Source: Paenibacillus amylolyticus
Lineage (GTDB): Bacteria; Bacillota; Bacilli; Paenibacillales; Paenibacillaceae
DNA length: 64,000 nt
Reading direction: 5' to 3'
Assembly: GCF_003719335.1 (NCBI RefSeq)
Contig: NZ_RIAS01000003.1
Span: 372,001-436,000, forward strand
Within the stretch, counting starts at the first letter, position 1. Every line of letters begins with the position of its first letter. The position numbers and the translations under genes were made by a program. Of this stretch, positions 25,884 to 34,039 are shown piece after piece. The notes beneath the pieces were generated by a model that made no database searches, was not told the origin of the DNA, and worked only from the letters and a program-made list of their open reading frames with translations.

Positions 25884-26082
25884 GACAATAAACTATTTTC
25901 AAAACAGGTTAAAGCTATTTTATACGTCAAATAACCTATCTTCTAAACAAAATTCCTGACAATAAACTATTTTCACAACAATTATGTTATATAAGCTAAC
26001 ACATTTTTGAGTTATTCTCACTCTTTTTCAGATGGTAATTCTCCCTAATTCGACAATCAACGACAAACACTAATCTATTTTC
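25884..26082 (-). repeat. Repeated operator-like sites upstream of the sugar importer operon
   Basis: GACAATAAACTATTTTCA occurs exactly at 25884-25901 and 25958-25975, 74 bp apart (about seven helical turns). A related GACAA-N8-CTATTTTC copy is at 26062-26082, and weaker CTATTTT/CTATCTT copies lie between. They stand 120-320 bases upstream of the binding-protein start in otherwise non-coding DNA, a typical place for AraC-family sites. Confidence 0.6.
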
Positions 26083-26105
26083 CCGTTTTGTGTGTAAATA
26101 AAAAA

Positions 26106-26124
26106 GACCGCCTGATCCGCGGTC
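26106..26124 (-). terminator. Short terminator after a gene remnant
   Basis: GACCGC and GCGGTC form a 6-bp GC-rich stem with a 7-base loop, followed on the minus strand by a run of T. It follows the 26157-26324 coding remnant. Confidence 0.6.
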
Positions 26125-26156
26125 ATTTCTAAACACTCTATGATGATATTATTTGC

Positions 26157-26324
26157 CTAGTTTCTTGGAGCAAGATTAAAACGTACTTCTCCAAAAAGTG
26201 GATCTACTGCACTTCCTCCGAATTCATTCAGCACATACCCTTTACTCTTATCAAGATGTTCCAGAATTAATACATTCAACTTCTGATCATCATGAATCCC
26301 TATGTATAGTTTAGAACATGTTGT
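26157..26324 (-). pseudogene. Start-less coding remnant, probable 3' end of a decayed gene
   Basis: The minus strand has 55 open codons that read like protein (KLYIGIHDDQKLNVLILEHL, then FGEVRFNLAPRN and a stop). There is no ATG, no ribosome-binding site and an in-frame TAA directly upstream, and a terminator follows at the right distance. This looks like the tail of a lost gene between the sugar importer and its regulator. The parent family is not recognised. A short real gene with an unusual start cannot be excluded. Confidence 0.35.
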
Positions 26325-26372
26325 TTATCTTCTAACTGTGTTTCTAAGTTATTATCCTATTTATCCTCATAA

Positions 26373-26419
26373 AAAACTCCACTACGCAGCAGCAAAATCT
26401 GCTCATATAGAGGAGTTTT
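26373..26419 (-). terminator. Terminator after the membrane AraC regulator gene
   Basis: AAAACTCC and GGAGTTTT flank an inner GCAG/CTGC stem. The minus strand ends in GGAGTTTTTTATG. It lies 90 bases past the regulator stop. Confidence 0.75.
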
Positions 26420-26507
26420 CAATAATATCTTATTTTATTGAGAGCAAGAGATCATCGATATCATAATCGACAGATTTATTCCACTCCACCTAACATCCTA
26501 TTTCGGT

Positions 26508-28751
26508 TTATAGTTCTTCTTGCTTGCCATACTGCTTGCGATAATCCCCCGGAGTCACGCCAATCACACGTTTGAATACTCTGCCAAACGAGATCGCATT
26601 CGCGTAACCCACCTGCTGGGCGATATCCTGAATAGCCGTATCCGTTGAAGTCAGCATTCGGCATGCTTTTTCTACTCTCAATTTCACAAGAAAATCAACG
26701 AACTTCATATCGAATTCTTCTTTGAATAAATAACTCGCATATTTACCCGAGATTTGAAAACGGTCACTCAGGTGTTTCAGCGACAGATCCGGATCATCGA
26801 AATGCTCCTCAATATATACGCGCAGCTCATTAATCATCGCACGGTGACTTTTCGTTTCGTTAACGGCAACATAATTGCGATAGACTTCTTTGAGCCACTC
26901 CATCAAAATCCCCCGAATGTCTTCGAGTGTGTCGACTTCCTGGATTTGCGAGCGAAGCCGCACCAAAACGGGCTCATCAAATTGGTTCTGCAAACGTTCG
27001 GATAACTCCCCAAACTCACGCGCTAACATCTGAATCAGCGATTGCAAGAGCATACGAATATCCTTATCGTTCATTTGGTCTTCGTTAAACGCAATAAACA
27101 TCTGGTCGAGCTGCGCTCGCCAGCCATCCCCCGTAAGCCTGAACTCCCGAACGATGTCTGCGAGCATTTGCAAATATTTGTACGAATGCAGTTCCATGTG
27201 GCCTGGCAGCTGTTCACTGAGCACAATGGCATTCTGACCAAGGGTAAGCCGGTGTCGCAGAGCTGTGTCTGCACTGCTATAGGATCGAGTGATTTCTTCC
27301 CAGCCATTTACCGTCTGCCCAATTCCGAATGTAAACCGAATCCGGAAATGCTCAGCAATCCACATATGCAGCTGTTTAGCCAAATCCATCAACAGTTCAC
27401 GGCTCAGTCCTTCTTTTTCATTGGAGGCTACCACAACGATCAGACGACGATTGCCAAACCATTCTGCCCACGCACCAAACTTGCTCTCTTTCTGCACCAG
27501 TTCCTTGAACACATTCATCAGTGCCATTTTCAACGTATTGGAATGAGCGGGCAGATCTGTCCCATTCATCTCCGCTACCAATACAGCGGCGCACTGCGGT
27601 TCAAGAAACCTTTCCTCAAGCGGCTGCAAGTGACGAAGACGCTGACGAAAAGAATCTATACGTTCACCCTCCATCAAATCCACAAGCAACTGCCTGCGAT
27701 GAATCAGTAGATTCTCATGATGCTGTTTTTCGTAATCTACCGTTTGAGCAATGAGATGTTCCAGCGCCCGGTCGATCAGTGCAAGCTCGTTTTTGACAGA
27801 AGGTGCGGCATTCTCTTCATGCACACGGGGCTGCAGCGCCTGAATGCGATTCATCATCAGCTGCAAGGGTTTTACGTTTCTACGTGTAATATAGATCAGA
27901 CCTGCGACTGCACCAGCAATGGTGAGAACACCAATCCCAATCCACACATAGGACACCAGCGATACCCATGAATACAACTGACCTGTCTGAATGCCGCTCT
28001 CAAAGGTAAGCCCTAGCTTTTCAGCCTTAACCTGATTAAGGACATTCCCCTCTGAAGAGTGAATCTGATGAGCCGAATATACGAGATCCCCATGCGTATC
28101 CTTCACCTGTAGAAAAGAGAGATTCGCATCCGTCATGTTGTCAATTTGCCTCTCCAAGGCATACAACCGTACTGTAATAACAAGCAGACCTTCACCGCCC
28201 CAAGGCAGTGGCAGCCATTTATTCATACTGATGACCTGTGAAGGGACATCAAATGAACGTTCTTTGTAAGATCTGGGTTGATTCCAGCCCAGATTCAGTT
28301 TATTTTTCAACGCCTGTTCGATATACGATTTATCCTCAAAATCCTCAAGACTTACCATTCCTCTAGGTGTAATAATGCTCGAATCCGACATTCGGTAGAG
28401 ATAAATCGATTGCACCATCCCCTGTTGATCCACCATACGGTTCAGATCACTAGCTGCATCATAAATAAACTGACTGGACAATTGTCCTTTTTCGGCTTCC
28501 AAAAAACGACTGTACATTTTGTTCGTTACAATTTCATCCAGCAGTCTCATCTCGATATCGCCTAACGAACGTTCCAATGTGCTGACAATGTAATGGGTGG
28601 AGATCATATCTGCTTTTCTGGTTTCTTTTCGTGACAGTTCGTTAACAATCAGGAAGGAGAGAAAGATCAGAATGGAAATCGTAAGCAGAAATAGGGGGAA
28701 ATATGAATAAATCAACCTGGTGTGCCAAGTCCGCTTTAGATTTACCTTCAC
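26508..28751 (-). CDS. Membrane-anchored AraC-family regulator with extracellular sensor (YesS/YtdP type)
   Basis: The protein is about 747 residues. A first membrane segment (LIYSYFPLFLLTISILIFLSFLIV) is near the N-terminus and a second at about 275-300 (YVWIGIGVLTIAGAVAGLIYI). Between them is an extracellular sensor of about 230 residues. A HAMP-like and GGDEF-remnant-like cytosolic region follows, and the C-terminal about 100 residues are an AraC HTH pair (LKHLSDRFQISGKYASYLFKEEF; IQDIAQQVGYANAISFGRVFKRVIGVTPGDYRK). B. subtilis YesS and YtdP have this layout and control pectin-related genes. GTG at 28775 has no ribosome-binding site; GTG at 28751 follows AAGGA by 10 nt and is preferred. 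It likely activates the adjacent CUT1 importer operon. Confidence 0.9.
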   Translation of the reverse strand: MKVNLKRTWHTRLIYSYFPLFLLTISILIFLSFLIVNELSRKETRKADMISTHYIVSTLERSLGDIEMRLLDEIVTNKMYSRFLEAEKGQLSSQFIYDAASDLNRMVDQQGMVQSIYLYRMSDSSIITPRGMVSLEDFEDKSYIEQALKNKLNLGWNQPRSYKERSFDVPSQVISMNKWLPLPWGGEGLLVITVRLYALERQIDNMTDANLSFLQVKDTHGDLVYSAHQIHSSEGNVLNQVKAEKLGLTFESGIQTGQLYSWVSLVSYVWIGIGVLTIAGAVAGLIYITRRNVKPLQLMMNRIQALQPRVHEENAAPSVKNELALIDRALEHLIAQTVDYEKQHHENLLIHRRQLLVDLMEGERIDSFRQRLRHLQPLEERFLEPQCAAVLVAEMNGTDLPAHSNTLKMALMNVFKELVQKESKFGAWAEWFGNRRLIVVVASNEKEGLSRELLMDLAKQLHMWIAEHFRIRFTFGIGQTVNGWEEITRSYSSADTALRHRLTLGQNAIVLSEQLPGHMELHSYKYLQMLADIVREFRLTGDGWRAQLDQMFIAFNEDQMNDKDIRMLLQSLIQMLAREFGELSERLQNQFDEPVLVRLRSQIQEVDTLEDIRGILMEWLKEVYRNYVAVNETKSHRAMINELRVYIEEHFDDPDLSLKHLSDRFQISGKYASYLFKEEFDMKFVDFLVKLRVEKACRMLTSTDTAIQDIAQQVGYANAISFGRVFKRVIGVTPGDYRKQYGKQEEL

Positions 28752-28828
28752 AGGCCTCAGTTCCTTCCGTTTCACTTTAGTTTCTAATCTATCTGTAGTT
28801 TATTTATAGTCTATTTCTACACTTGTTT

Positions 28829-30052
28829 CTACGCTAACGGGTAGGCTCTTCTCTGTTCCTTGGCTTGTCGGCTGACGATGTACAGAATGATTGCCCCCAT
28901 TGCCGCACTGATCGTACAAGCCAGATACATCATTGACGGACCGCCTGTATCCAGTAAGTAGCCGTTAAGCATATTCCCCACAATGCCTCCGAGTCCTGCA
29001 AACACCATGTTAAATAAGCTTTGACCTGTCGCCTGCATTTCACGTCCAGTAACAGACGCTACATATTCCACTGCCGCGATATAGAAAAATCCGAACGACA
29101 ATCCGTGCAACACCTGAACACCAATCATCACTTCGGGACTCGGCCACAACCATTGAATTCCCCAACGCAACATGTAAGCTCCCGCCGCCAGCAACATGGT
29201 TCGTTCATGCCCCCACCTGCGTAACACATAAGCGGCTACCAGCATGGAGGGTACATTAGTGATGGAAGCGATCAAAAGAGCTGTACCCGTCAAGGCAACC
29301 GAGCCACCAGCCATCTGAAATGAAATAACAAAAAAGGAGTTAAATGCTGTGAGTGTCTGATTCACCAGAAAACAACCCGTGAGAAAGAGAAGGAACGTGC
29401 GATTTCGAAGTAATCTTGCCAAACCTACGGAGAAAGTTACCGAGGACGAGGAAATGCTCGTCTGCTTGGGGAGTGTGCCCGCCAGTATCGCGCTCAAGAT
29501 GTTAAAAAGCAGAAAGGGCAACCATAACATATGAATGGAAAACTGGGAGAGATACATCCCTGCAGCGAATCCGCCAAGCCCTGTCCCCAGGCTTCCGAAC
29601 AGCCGAATCATACCGTAAGAGGTATTCGCCGCTCTTGCTGCCGTTACCGCATAGGAGTCAGCTACAGGTATCTGTGTCACTTGAAATATAGTGCATAAAG
29701 TATAGATCAAAATTAAAATAATGTATACCTGAATATTATAAAAATACGCTAACGCCGCCGGAACAAGCAGGCTGACCACCAATACAAGGCGTGTCTTTTT
29801 GAATTTATCCACCAGAATCCCCCAGACAGGCTGGAGAATGATGGATATTAATGTTCCGAATGCCATGATGAATCCAGTATCCTTACTCGAAAAACCCTGA
29901 GCAACCAAAATCGGATTGATGTAAGGGTTAAATATGCCTCCGGCAAGTCCCATAAACAGATATAAACCCTGCAATTTAATTAATACAGCTTTTGCTTCAT
30001 TGAATTCGGCTTTTGTTTTTTTTGTATTAGCCGTCATATGTCTATCACTCAT
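28829..30052 (-). CDS. MFS transporter, MFS_1-like/LacY-type permease
   Basis: The protein is about 407 residues with 12 expected membrane segments. The loop GILVDKFKKTRLVLVVSLL (about 75-93) is the MFS motif A, and the pattern of NPYINPILVAQGFSSKDTGFIMAFG near the N-terminus fits the MFS_1_like/nucleoside- and LacY-like permeases. The frame is open to 30064, but ATG at 30052 has GGAG 6 nt upstream. It lies 52-64 bases after a ROK kinase gene on the same strand, so it probably imports the sugar that the kinase phosphorylates. The substrate is unknown. Confidence 0.85.
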   Translation of the reverse strand: MSDRHMTANTKKTKAEFNEAKAVLIKLQGLYLFMGLAGGIFNPYINPILVAQGFSSKDTGFIMAFGTLISIILQPVWGILVDKFKKTRLVLVVSLLVPAALAYFYNIQVYIILILIYTLCTIFQVTQIPVADSYAVTAARAANTSYGMIRLFGSLGTGLGGFAAGMYLSQFSIHMLWLPFLLFNILSAILAGTLPKQTSISSSSVTFSVGLARLLRNRTFLLFLTGCFLVNQTLTAFNSFFVISFQMAGGSVALTGTALLIASITNVPSMLVAAYVLRRWGHERTMLLAAGAYMLRWGIQWLWPSPEVMIGVQVLHGLSFGFFYIAAVEYVASVTGREMQATGQSLFNMVFAGLGGIVGNMLNGYLLDTGGPSMMYLACTISAAMGAIILYIVSRQAKEQRRAYPLA

Positions 30053-30115
30053 CCGGATCTCCATCCTTTTATTTCTGTAGTCTCTGTGTATGGTTTACTC
30101 CTATTACTCTAGCCT

Positions 30116-31189
30116 CTATATACGTTCAAGGTGACGTCTAATGGAAGCGAGCGCCCCGATTGCCCCTGCTTTATTGCCAAGCTCAGCAATGACCACTTGA
30201 ACCGGGAGCACAACATAACGTTTGAGTCTGGCCTGAACTTCATTCAGATAATAGGTTGGATTGGATGCAGCTACTCCGCCGCCGAGTACGATAATCGAAG
30301 GATTCAGCAGCGCCGTAATATTCGCGAGTCCTCTTGCCATATAACGCATAGGCAGTTCCAGAATTTCAAGTGCAGCTACATCGCCTGACTCAGCCGCTCT
30401 GAACACATGTCTTGCTTCAATCTGTTCCACTTCACCTCCGGCCAAACTCCAGATCAGAGATAGTTCACTTCCCTTACCCGATTTAAAATAATGTCTCGCC
30501 CGCTCTGTAATGCCTGTACCAGACGTCACTTGTTCAAACACACCGAAGGCATCACCATCTGCTACATATTCGGAATTTAGTCCCTCATCACCGGTGATAA
30601 AATGTCCAATCTCACCGGCCGCCCCGTGCTGTCCACTGTGCAATTCTCCATTTAGAACGAGCGCAGCGCCAATGCCTGTACCCACAGTTACCATTACACT
30701 ATGACGATGTCCTTTGGCTGCCCCCTGATCCACTTCTCCCATGGCCGCCATGTTCACATCGTTATCCAGAACGATCTTTCCACTGTAATACTTGGCGATG
30801 ATCGGCCGAATATCTTCTTCGGGCCACTGAAATGCGGGAGCGTTCCGAAGCACAGCTTCATCTTGCAAAATAACACCCGGGAAACCTAGCCCCACACCCG
30901 CGAGTTGATCCCAATCACATCCAACTTCTGCACTGAACGTTTTTAATTCCGCGAATAACCACTGGAAAAATAGTTCCGGCTGCTCCGCGGATTGCGTTGG
31001 CAATCTTCGCTCATGAACTTCTCCACCACTGTTCTGATGGGATAACAACATCAGTATTTTGGTACCTCCAATGTCAACACCGGCAACCCATGAACCTTTC
31101 GTGTCGAACCCTTCAAGCTGTGCATGCTTCATGTTACTTTGGTGCTCTGTGTGCTGACTTGCCGCGTTGCCCTGAACTGTTTCTGTCAT
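30116..31189 (-). CDS. ROK-family sugar kinase without the zinc motif
   Basis: The protein is 357 residues. The ATP-binding site is GVDIGGTKILMLLSH (about 38-52). The catalytic aspartate is in VLDNDVNMAAMGE (about 138-150), and TVGTGIGAALVLNGELHSGQHGAAGEIGHF (about 165-195) is the family signature. The usual zinc motif CxCGxxGCxE after EIGH is replaced by ITGDEGLNSEYVADGDAFG, which has no cysteine. The frame is open to 31243, but ATG at 31189 has AGGAGG 7 nt upstream. It is flanked by the MFS transporter and a ROK repressor, a complete uptake-phosphorylate-regulate set. The sugar is unknown. Confidence 0.85.
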   Translation of the reverse strand: MTETVQGNAASQHTEHQSNMKHAQLEGFDTKGSWVAGVDIGGTKILMLLSHQNSGGEVHERRLPTQSAEQPELFFQWLFAELKTFSAEVGCDWDQLAGVGLGFPGVILQDEAVLRNAPAFQWPEEDIRPIIAKYYSGKIVLDNDVNMAAMGEVDQGAAKGHRHSVMVTVGTGIGAALVLNGELHSGQHGAAGEIGHFITGDEGLNSEYVADGDAFGVFEQVTSGTGITERARHYFKSGKGSELSLIWSLAGGEVEQIEARHVFRAAESGDVAALEILELPMRYMARGLANITALLNPSIIVLGGGVAASNPTYYLNEVQARLKRYVVLPVQVVIAELGNKAGAIGALASIRRHLERI

Positions 31190-31281
31190 TACACGTCCTC
31201 CTTGGCAGATCTGTTCTTTATTATTTGTAGTAAAAGGATTCAATAACTTTCAATCCCCTTGGCTTCTACTCTTTTACTCTT

Positions 31282-32520
31282 CTACTCTTCAAGTGTTCCT
31301 TGTTTAAGCTTCATCAATGTATGCTGCAAAGCCACTTGCACGGCCCCTGTAACGACCGCTCGTTCTCCTAGATCCGAACATATCAGCTGTGGCTGCACCG
31401 GAAATTGCTCGTCAACAGCGTTCCTTAGCAAAGGCAACAATACATCGCCATTTCCACCAATGCCGCCTCCAAGCACGATTAATTCAGGAGCGAGCAACGT
31501 ACTCATCTGACGCAGCGCCCAAGCGATCATCTGACTGTACTCTTTTATAATCTCGATAGCCCAAACCTCTCCATTTCGTGTCGCTTCGAAGATAAGCTCA
31601 GGTTGCATGTCTGAACTCAAAGGGTCGTTTAAGCAATGTCGCTTCGCTAGTTGCATCAGCCCATCAGCCGACAACACATCCTCCAGACGGCGGCCATCCT
31701 GCATCCGCATCTCTGCAACTTCACCAGTTAGCCCCCCCAACCCATGCAGCAAATGCCCCTGAACCATGATCCCTGCACCCGTCCCCGCCCCAATGGAGAA
31801 AAATATGAACAGGGGCGAGTCCTTTGCAGCCCCCTTCCTGTATTCCCCGAGCGCTGCGAGATTCACATCATTGTCCAGCATAATATCACATGGAAAAGCA
31901 CGAGCTAAAGCATCACGGGAGAAGTCCTGCTCCATGTCTGCAAGCGGGTCAACAATACGGCTAATCTTGCCTGAGACAGGCAAAACAACACCTGGAATCC
32001 CAAACCCGATGCAGCGAAGATCACTCCACTGAAGGCGGTTCTCCTGAAGCAGCTGATCCACATAACTGTGTAACACACGAAGTACAGGCACGTCAGAGGG
32101 GACTGTTGTTACATGCTCTTCCTCGACTTTAACCTCTCCAGAGGACTTTACGATTGCTGCGTTGGACTTTACGTACTGATTTCGCTCCATTGGCGGATAG
32201 ACAGCATAGGCAACGATTTGCCCGTTCAGGTCAGACAAGGCAATTCGAATTCGTGTAGCCCCGATATCAACACCGCAGACATAATAAGCCGTTTCATTAA
32301 ATTGAATTAACGTGGCCTTGCGCCCTTGGGCGTTATCAGCTCTGCCTGTCTCCTTCACCAGATTACGCTCAATCAGGTGCTCTACCGCAGATGATACTGT
32401 CGGTTTGCTAAGTCCTGTTCGACGGCTGATATCCGCTCTCGACATGGTGCCTTGTGTAATAAGGGCATCCATAATCAAGTTTTCGTTCAGATTGCGGATA
32501 TATTGCGGTGTGCCAGCCAT
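31282..32520 (-). CDS. ROK-family transcriptional repressor (NagC/XylR type)
   Basis: The 412-residue protein has an N-terminal winged helix (SRADISRRTGLSKPTVSSAVEHLIERNLV, about 27-55), then a ROK sugar-binding domain (YVCGVDIGATRIRIALSD, DIMLDNDVNLAALGEY, SIGAGTGAGIMVQGHLLHG). The zinc-binding cysteines are missing (EMRMQDGRRLEDVLS), as in the adjacent ROK kinase. It probably represses the downstream kinase and MFS genes and itself: an imperfect dyad (32542-32562) of the XylR type lies just upstream of its GGAGG and ATG. The effector is likely the sugar or its phosphate. Confidence 0.88.
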   Translation of the reverse strand: MAGTPQYIRNLNENLIMDALITQGTMSRADISRRTGLSKPTVSSAVEHLIERNLVKETGRADNAQGRKATLIQFNETAYYVCGVDIGATRIRIALSDLNGQIVAYAVYPPMERNQYVKSNAAIVKSSGEVKVEEEHVTTVPSDVPVLRVLHSYVDQLLQENRLQWSDLRCIGFGIPGVVLPVSGKISRIVDPLADMEQDFSRDALARAFPCDIMLDNDVNLAALGEYRKGAAKDSPLFIFFSIGAGTGAGIMVQGHLLHGLGGLTGEVAEMRMQDGRRLEDVLSADGLMQLAKRHCLNDPLSSDMQPELIFEATRNGEVWAIEIIKEYSQMIAWALRQMSTLLAPELIVLGGGIGGNGDVLLPLLRNAVDEQFPVQPQLICSDLGERAVVTGAVQVALQHTLMKLKQGTLEE

Positions 32521-32541
32521 TTTATCACCTCCACTTCATAG

Positions 32542-32562
32542 TTAGTTAGGTTTCTTAACGAA
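32542..32562 (-). promoter_or_regulatory. Candidate ROK/XylR-type operator upstream of the ROK repressor gene
   Basis: TTAGTTA and TAACGAA flank a 7-bp spacer with one mismatch in the dyad. XylR/ROK operators of Firmicutes have similar TTAGTTA-TAACTAA halves. The site is about 20 bases upstream of the repressor start, so autoregulation is likely. Confidence 0.6.
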
Positions 32563-32716
32563 TTAAATTCAATATATCATCCACTTTGGAGTGTGTACAG
32601 CATATTTTCTGCCGATACATCTCATGAAAATGACATCTGCTACAATCATGTTAAATCAGGAAAAAATAGCCGAAAAGCTTCTATTTATTATCGAAGGCAA
32701 TTTCATTCCACAACGC

Positions 32717-32754
32717 AAAAAGGACCAAATGGGAATGGTTTCCCCACTTCGTCC
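32717..32754 (-). terminator. Terminator after the YitT-family gene
   Basis: GGACCAAATGGGAA and TTCC...GTCC arms pair with two imperfect positions. The minus strand ends in GGTCCTTTTTGCG. It is 33 bases past the gene's stop. Confidence 0.7.
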
Positions 32755-32786
32755 TGATCACGCTCGAACCTGTACAATAGAATATA

Positions 32787-33626
32787 TTATGACTTCGAAA
32801 GCTCAATAAACCCTTCCCCGAATACATCGCGTACGTCATGAATGGTGATAAATGCAATATCATCCTCTGCACGTACAATTTTCTTAAGCATCGGCACTTC
32901 TTGCTTGCTGATCACAATATACAAAATCTCTTTCGGATTCTTCGTATAATAACCGTGGCCGGACAGAACCGTAACTCCACGATCCATCTTCTCAATGACC
33001 TGCTTTGCAATCTCATCTTGCTTTGATGAGATAATCATAACTGCCTTTTTCGGATTCAGTCCCTCAATAATAAACTCCATCGTTTTGGTTCCAACAAACA
33101 GCAACACAATCGTACACATCAAGCCCTGTGGCCCAATAATAAAGTAAGAAGAGAATGCCACAATCAGATCAAAGAAAAGCAATCCGTAGCTGATATTCCA
33201 GTCTAGATATTTGTTCGCAAGCCGTGCCAGAATGACCGTGCCCGCCGTTGTTCCTCCTACTTTAACAATTAAACCTATCCCGAGACCTGCAAATACACCT
33301 GCAAATATGGTATTAACCCACAGCTCATCTGATGCAATACTCCAGCTTTCTGTCAGGTGCAGGAAAAGCGAGTTAAAGATAACTGCAATAATCGTATATA
33401 CGGTCGTGGTTCGATCCAGGAACTTATAACCTACGAGTAATAGAATACCGTTGAGGATCAGGTTCATCAGTCCGGGAGACCAGTGAAACAGATAATACAA
33501 AATAATCGTGATCCCTGTCACGCCACCCTCTGCCAGATCATTGGGGATGACAAACAAGTTTACCGCCAGCGCAAACAGAAACGCACCAGCCATAAGAAAG
33601 AACATATCCGTAATTCTTTTTTTCAT
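32787..33626 (-). CDS. YitT-family membrane protein with DUF2179 domain
   Basis: The 279-residue protein has five or so N-terminal membrane segments (AGAFLFALAVNLFVIPNDLAEGGVTGI is the family opening), then a soluble DUF2179 domain (about 195-279; KKAVMIISSKQDEIAKQVIEKM, GVTVLSGHGYYTKNPKEILYIVI, DDIAFITIHDVRDVFGEGF). YitT proteins are widespread in Firmicutes and of unknown function. GGAG is 6 nt before ATG. It stands alone between the ROK repressor and the desaturase region. Confidence 0.92.
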   Translation of the reverse strand: MKKRITDMFFLMAGAFLFALAVNLFVIPNDLAEGGVTGITIILYYLFHWSPGLMNLILNGILLLVGYKFLDRTTTVYTIIAVIFNSLFLHLTESWSIASDELWVNTIFAGVFAGLGIGLIVKVGGTTAGTVILARLANKYLDWNISYGLLFFDLIVAFSSYFIIGPQGLMCTIVLLFVGTKTMEFIIEGLNPKKAVMIISSKQDEIAKQVIEKMDRGVTVLSGHGYYTKNPKEILYIVISKQEVPMLKKIVRAEDDIAFITIHDVRDVFGEGFIELSKS

Positions 33627-33861
33627 TCAGCGCTCCATCCAATCCATCCAAAAATAATAACATACCTTATCTAGACCTTTTTAAAATCAAATCATGCTTC
33701 ATCTAGTTTCATCTAGACCTTCTAAAATCAATACACTCCAGGATAGATTCTACCATGCTCTTCGTAAAATTTGTATACATAATACAAATTGTTGCGTCAT
33801 TTGTGCAAAGGAAATTTGAAAACGCCATCTTTTCGCGCTCTGTATCATGCAAAACGGAAAC

Positions 33862-33885
33862 GGACCATGACAAATGTCATGGTCC
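33862..33885 (+). promoter_or_regulatory. 24-bp perfect palindrome, candidate DesR binding site
   Basis: GGACCATGACA-AA-TGTCATGGTCC is fully symmetric. A related TGTCATTAC and GACATTTATGAC follow at 33898-33924. They lie directly upstream of the predicted des promoter. In B. subtilis DesR binds upstream of the des promoter when cold; that this palindrome is its site here is inference. Confidence 0.6.
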
Positions 33886-33926
33886 ATACTTGATATTTGT
33901 CATTACAGCAGTCTGACATTTATGAC

Positions 33927-33955
33927 TTACCATCATGCACGCATTCTTTTACAAT
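33927..33955 (+). promoter_or_regulatory. Predicted des promoter
   Basis: TTACCA (33927-33932), 17 bp, TACAAT (33950-33955). The weak -35 fits a promoter that needs an activator such as DesR. It lies about 85 bases upstream of the desaturase start. Confidence 0.5.
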
Positions 33956-33998
33956 GATAAAAACGCTTCCCAAAAGAGGATTATCGGGAATCGGCAGG

Positions 33999-34021
33999 GT
34001 ACAAACCACTATCGTTTGTAC
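33999..34021 (+). other. 5' UTR hairpin just upstream of the des ribosome-binding site
   Basis: GTACAAAC and GTTTGTAC form a perfect 8-bp stem with a 7-base loop, ending 4 bases before AAGGAGG. It could stabilise the message or respond to temperature, but this is speculative. Confidence 0.45.
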
Positions 34022-34039
34022 GCATAAGGAGGAACATGC

